In this document: positions 6,995-7,445 of the stretch, piece after piece
Layout: the number at the start of each line of letters is the position of its first letter
Numbering within the stretch: position 1 is the first letter of the stretch
Source of the DNA: Methanosphaera sp. rholeuAM130
Lineage (GTDB): Archaea > Methanobacteriota > Methanobacteria > Methanobacteriales > Methanobacteriaceae
Direction: 5' to 3'
Assembly: GCA_003266065.1 (NCBI GenBank)
Contig: MUZY01000082.1
Location: 1 to 7,445 of the forward strand
Length of the DNA: 7,445 nucleotides
The notes under the pieces: generated by a model
Seen by the model: the letters and a program-made list of their open reading frames with translations, nothing else
Database searches by the model: none
What the model was told of the DNA's origin: nothing
Program-made: the position numbers and the translations under genes

Positions 6995-7051
6995 CTAATT
7001 ATACTTTTCATTCTTAAGATTAATAATTTTATCTTTTGAATATATTTTTCG
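6995..7051 (-). promoter_or_regulatory. Putative aroC promoter, two TATA-like boxes
   Basis: Read on the minus strand, CGAAAAATATATTC (7051-7038) is a good BRE plus TATA box and would start transcription near 7017. A second box, GAAAAGTATAATTA (about 7008-6995), would start transcription near 6975, just ahead of the GGGTG ribosome binding site for GTG 6963. The upstream box leaves room for initiation at ATG 7011 only with a very short leader. Which box is used is not decidable from sequence. Confidence 0.45.
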
Positions 7052-7070
7052 ATTATTTTGAGAATAAATT

Positions 7071-7080
7071 AACAATTGTT
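7071..7080. repeat. Perfect 10-bp palindrome upstream of aroC
   Basis: AACAATTGTT is its own reverse complement and lies about 20 bases upstream of the BRE of the distal aroC TATA box. Such a site could bind a dimeric regulator, but a 10-bp AT-rich palindrome can also arise by chance. Confidence 0.5.
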
Positions 7081-7081
7081 C

Positions 7082-7111
7082 AACCTTAAAAATTATCTTT
7101 TAATTGGGGTT
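7082..7111. repeat. Imperfect inverted repeat upstream of aroC
   Basis: AACC-TTAAAA (7082-7091) pairs with TTTTAA (7098-7103) and then, after a four-base bulge, GGTT (7108-7111), around the six-base loop ATTATC. The stem is AT-rich and weak. It is one of several dyads placed in series here. Confidence 0.4.
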
Positions 7112-7116
7112 GGATT

Positions 7117-7160
7117 ATTTGGATAAGAGGTTAATATCACCCCATTATCCCAAATTAACC
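7117..7160. repeat. Overlapping inverted repeats with two exclusive pairings, upstream of aroC
   Basis: ATTTGGATAA (7117-7126) pairs with TTATCCCAAAT (7145-7155) over ten base pairs with one bulged C, around an 18-base loop. Within that loop GGTTAAT (7129-7135) can instead pair with ATTAACC (7154-7160). The two pairings share bases 7154-7155, so they compete. This is the most structured element in the gap between aroC and the window end. Confidence 0.6.
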
Positions 7161-7246
7161 AAAAAGTTAAATTAAGGACAATAATCACATTTATTATTAA
7201 AAAAAGGTCAAGTTCATAGCTGCCCAGAAACACGTATTTTTGAAGT

Positions 7247-7262
7247 CGAAATACTATAAAAA
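7247..7262 (+). promoter_or_regulatory. Putative archaeal promoter pointing out of the window
   Basis: CGAAATAC followed by TATAAAAA (7247-7262) is a good BRE plus TATA pair and would start plus-strand transcription near 7284. No gene of normal length begins between there and the window end, so it serves either a small RNA, a long leader or a gene past 7445. A six-base dyad, GTATTT (7234-7239) and AAATAC (7249-7254), overlaps the BRE and could be an operator. Confidence 0.45.
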
Positions 7263-7445
7263 TGGAAAAAATAAGAAATATTGTCGGATAGTTAAAAAGT
7301 TAACTGCCCCTACAATGATCATTGGAAATTCATGACTTGGAGTTTAAGTAGAATGTGTTGGGTTAATGAGAATCCTATTGTATTATACTTACTGCATTGA
7401 CAACATCATGTAATTTAACATTGTTATCGATATGTTGATTTAAAT

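Larger units (their letters stand above)
7012..7445. other. 434-bp region without a recognised gene, upstream of aroC
   Basis: No frame on either strand gives a protein with recognisable features. The region is AT-rich and holds the aroC promoter near its left end, a run of inverted repeats at 7071-7160, a plus-strand promoter candidate at 7247-7262, and two further short palindromes at 7290-7324. From 7325 to the window end I see only a 15-codon frame (7353-7400) and a weak CAACAT/ATGTTG dyad (7401-7437). No rRNA, second tRNA, CRISPR or transposase is seen. Confidence 0.6.

Noticed and set aside
7284..7445. C/D box small RNA in the last 160 bases
   Set aside because: ATGATCA at 7315-7321 resembles a C box only partly and no correctly spaced D box pair was found.

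Overview
The window looks like low-GC archaeal DNA, most probably from a methanogen of the order Methanobacteriales. Three things point there. The tRNA-Thr has no encoded CCA and carries T at position 73. Several upstream regions carry A-rich BRE plus TATA-like boxes instead of bacterial -35/-10 pairs. The chorismate synthase and the UvrB linker residues read like methanogen versions. The genus is an inference from memory of protein families; no search was run.

Layout: (1) 3-1679, plus strand, the 3' five-sixths of uvrB, cut by the window edge. (2) 1838-4714, plus, a complete uvrA, separated from uvrB by 158 bp that hold a GC-rich hairpin. (3) 4877-5656, plus, a metallo-beta-lactamase-fold hydrolase of unknown substrate, preceded by AT-rich DNA with two TATA-like boxes. 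(4) 5688-5761, plus, tRNA-Thr(CGT), only 31 bp after the hydrolase stop, with a near-perfect 22-bp dyad across that stop codon. (5) 5762-5862, a convergent AT-rich gap with a 14-bp direct repeat and oligo-T runs on the minus strand. (6) 5863-6963, minus, aroC (chorismate synthase), most likely starting at GTG 6963. (7) 7012-7445, a 434-bp stretch with no convincing gene. It holds the aroC promoter, a cluster of inverted repeats, and a plus-strand promoter candidate that points out of the window.

UvrB and UvrA are two of the three proteins of bacterial-type nucleotide excision repair (UvrA finds the lesion, UvrB verifies it, UvrC cuts). UvrC is not in the window. AroC makes chorismate, the branch point to Phe, Tyr and Trp. 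The hydrolase, tRNA and aroC have no evident functional link to the uvr genes.

I found no clear new multi-gene system. The protein-coding part is ordinary. The parts that merit a second look are non-coding: the dyad across the hydrolase stop and the dyad-rich 7061-7324 region upstream of aroC.
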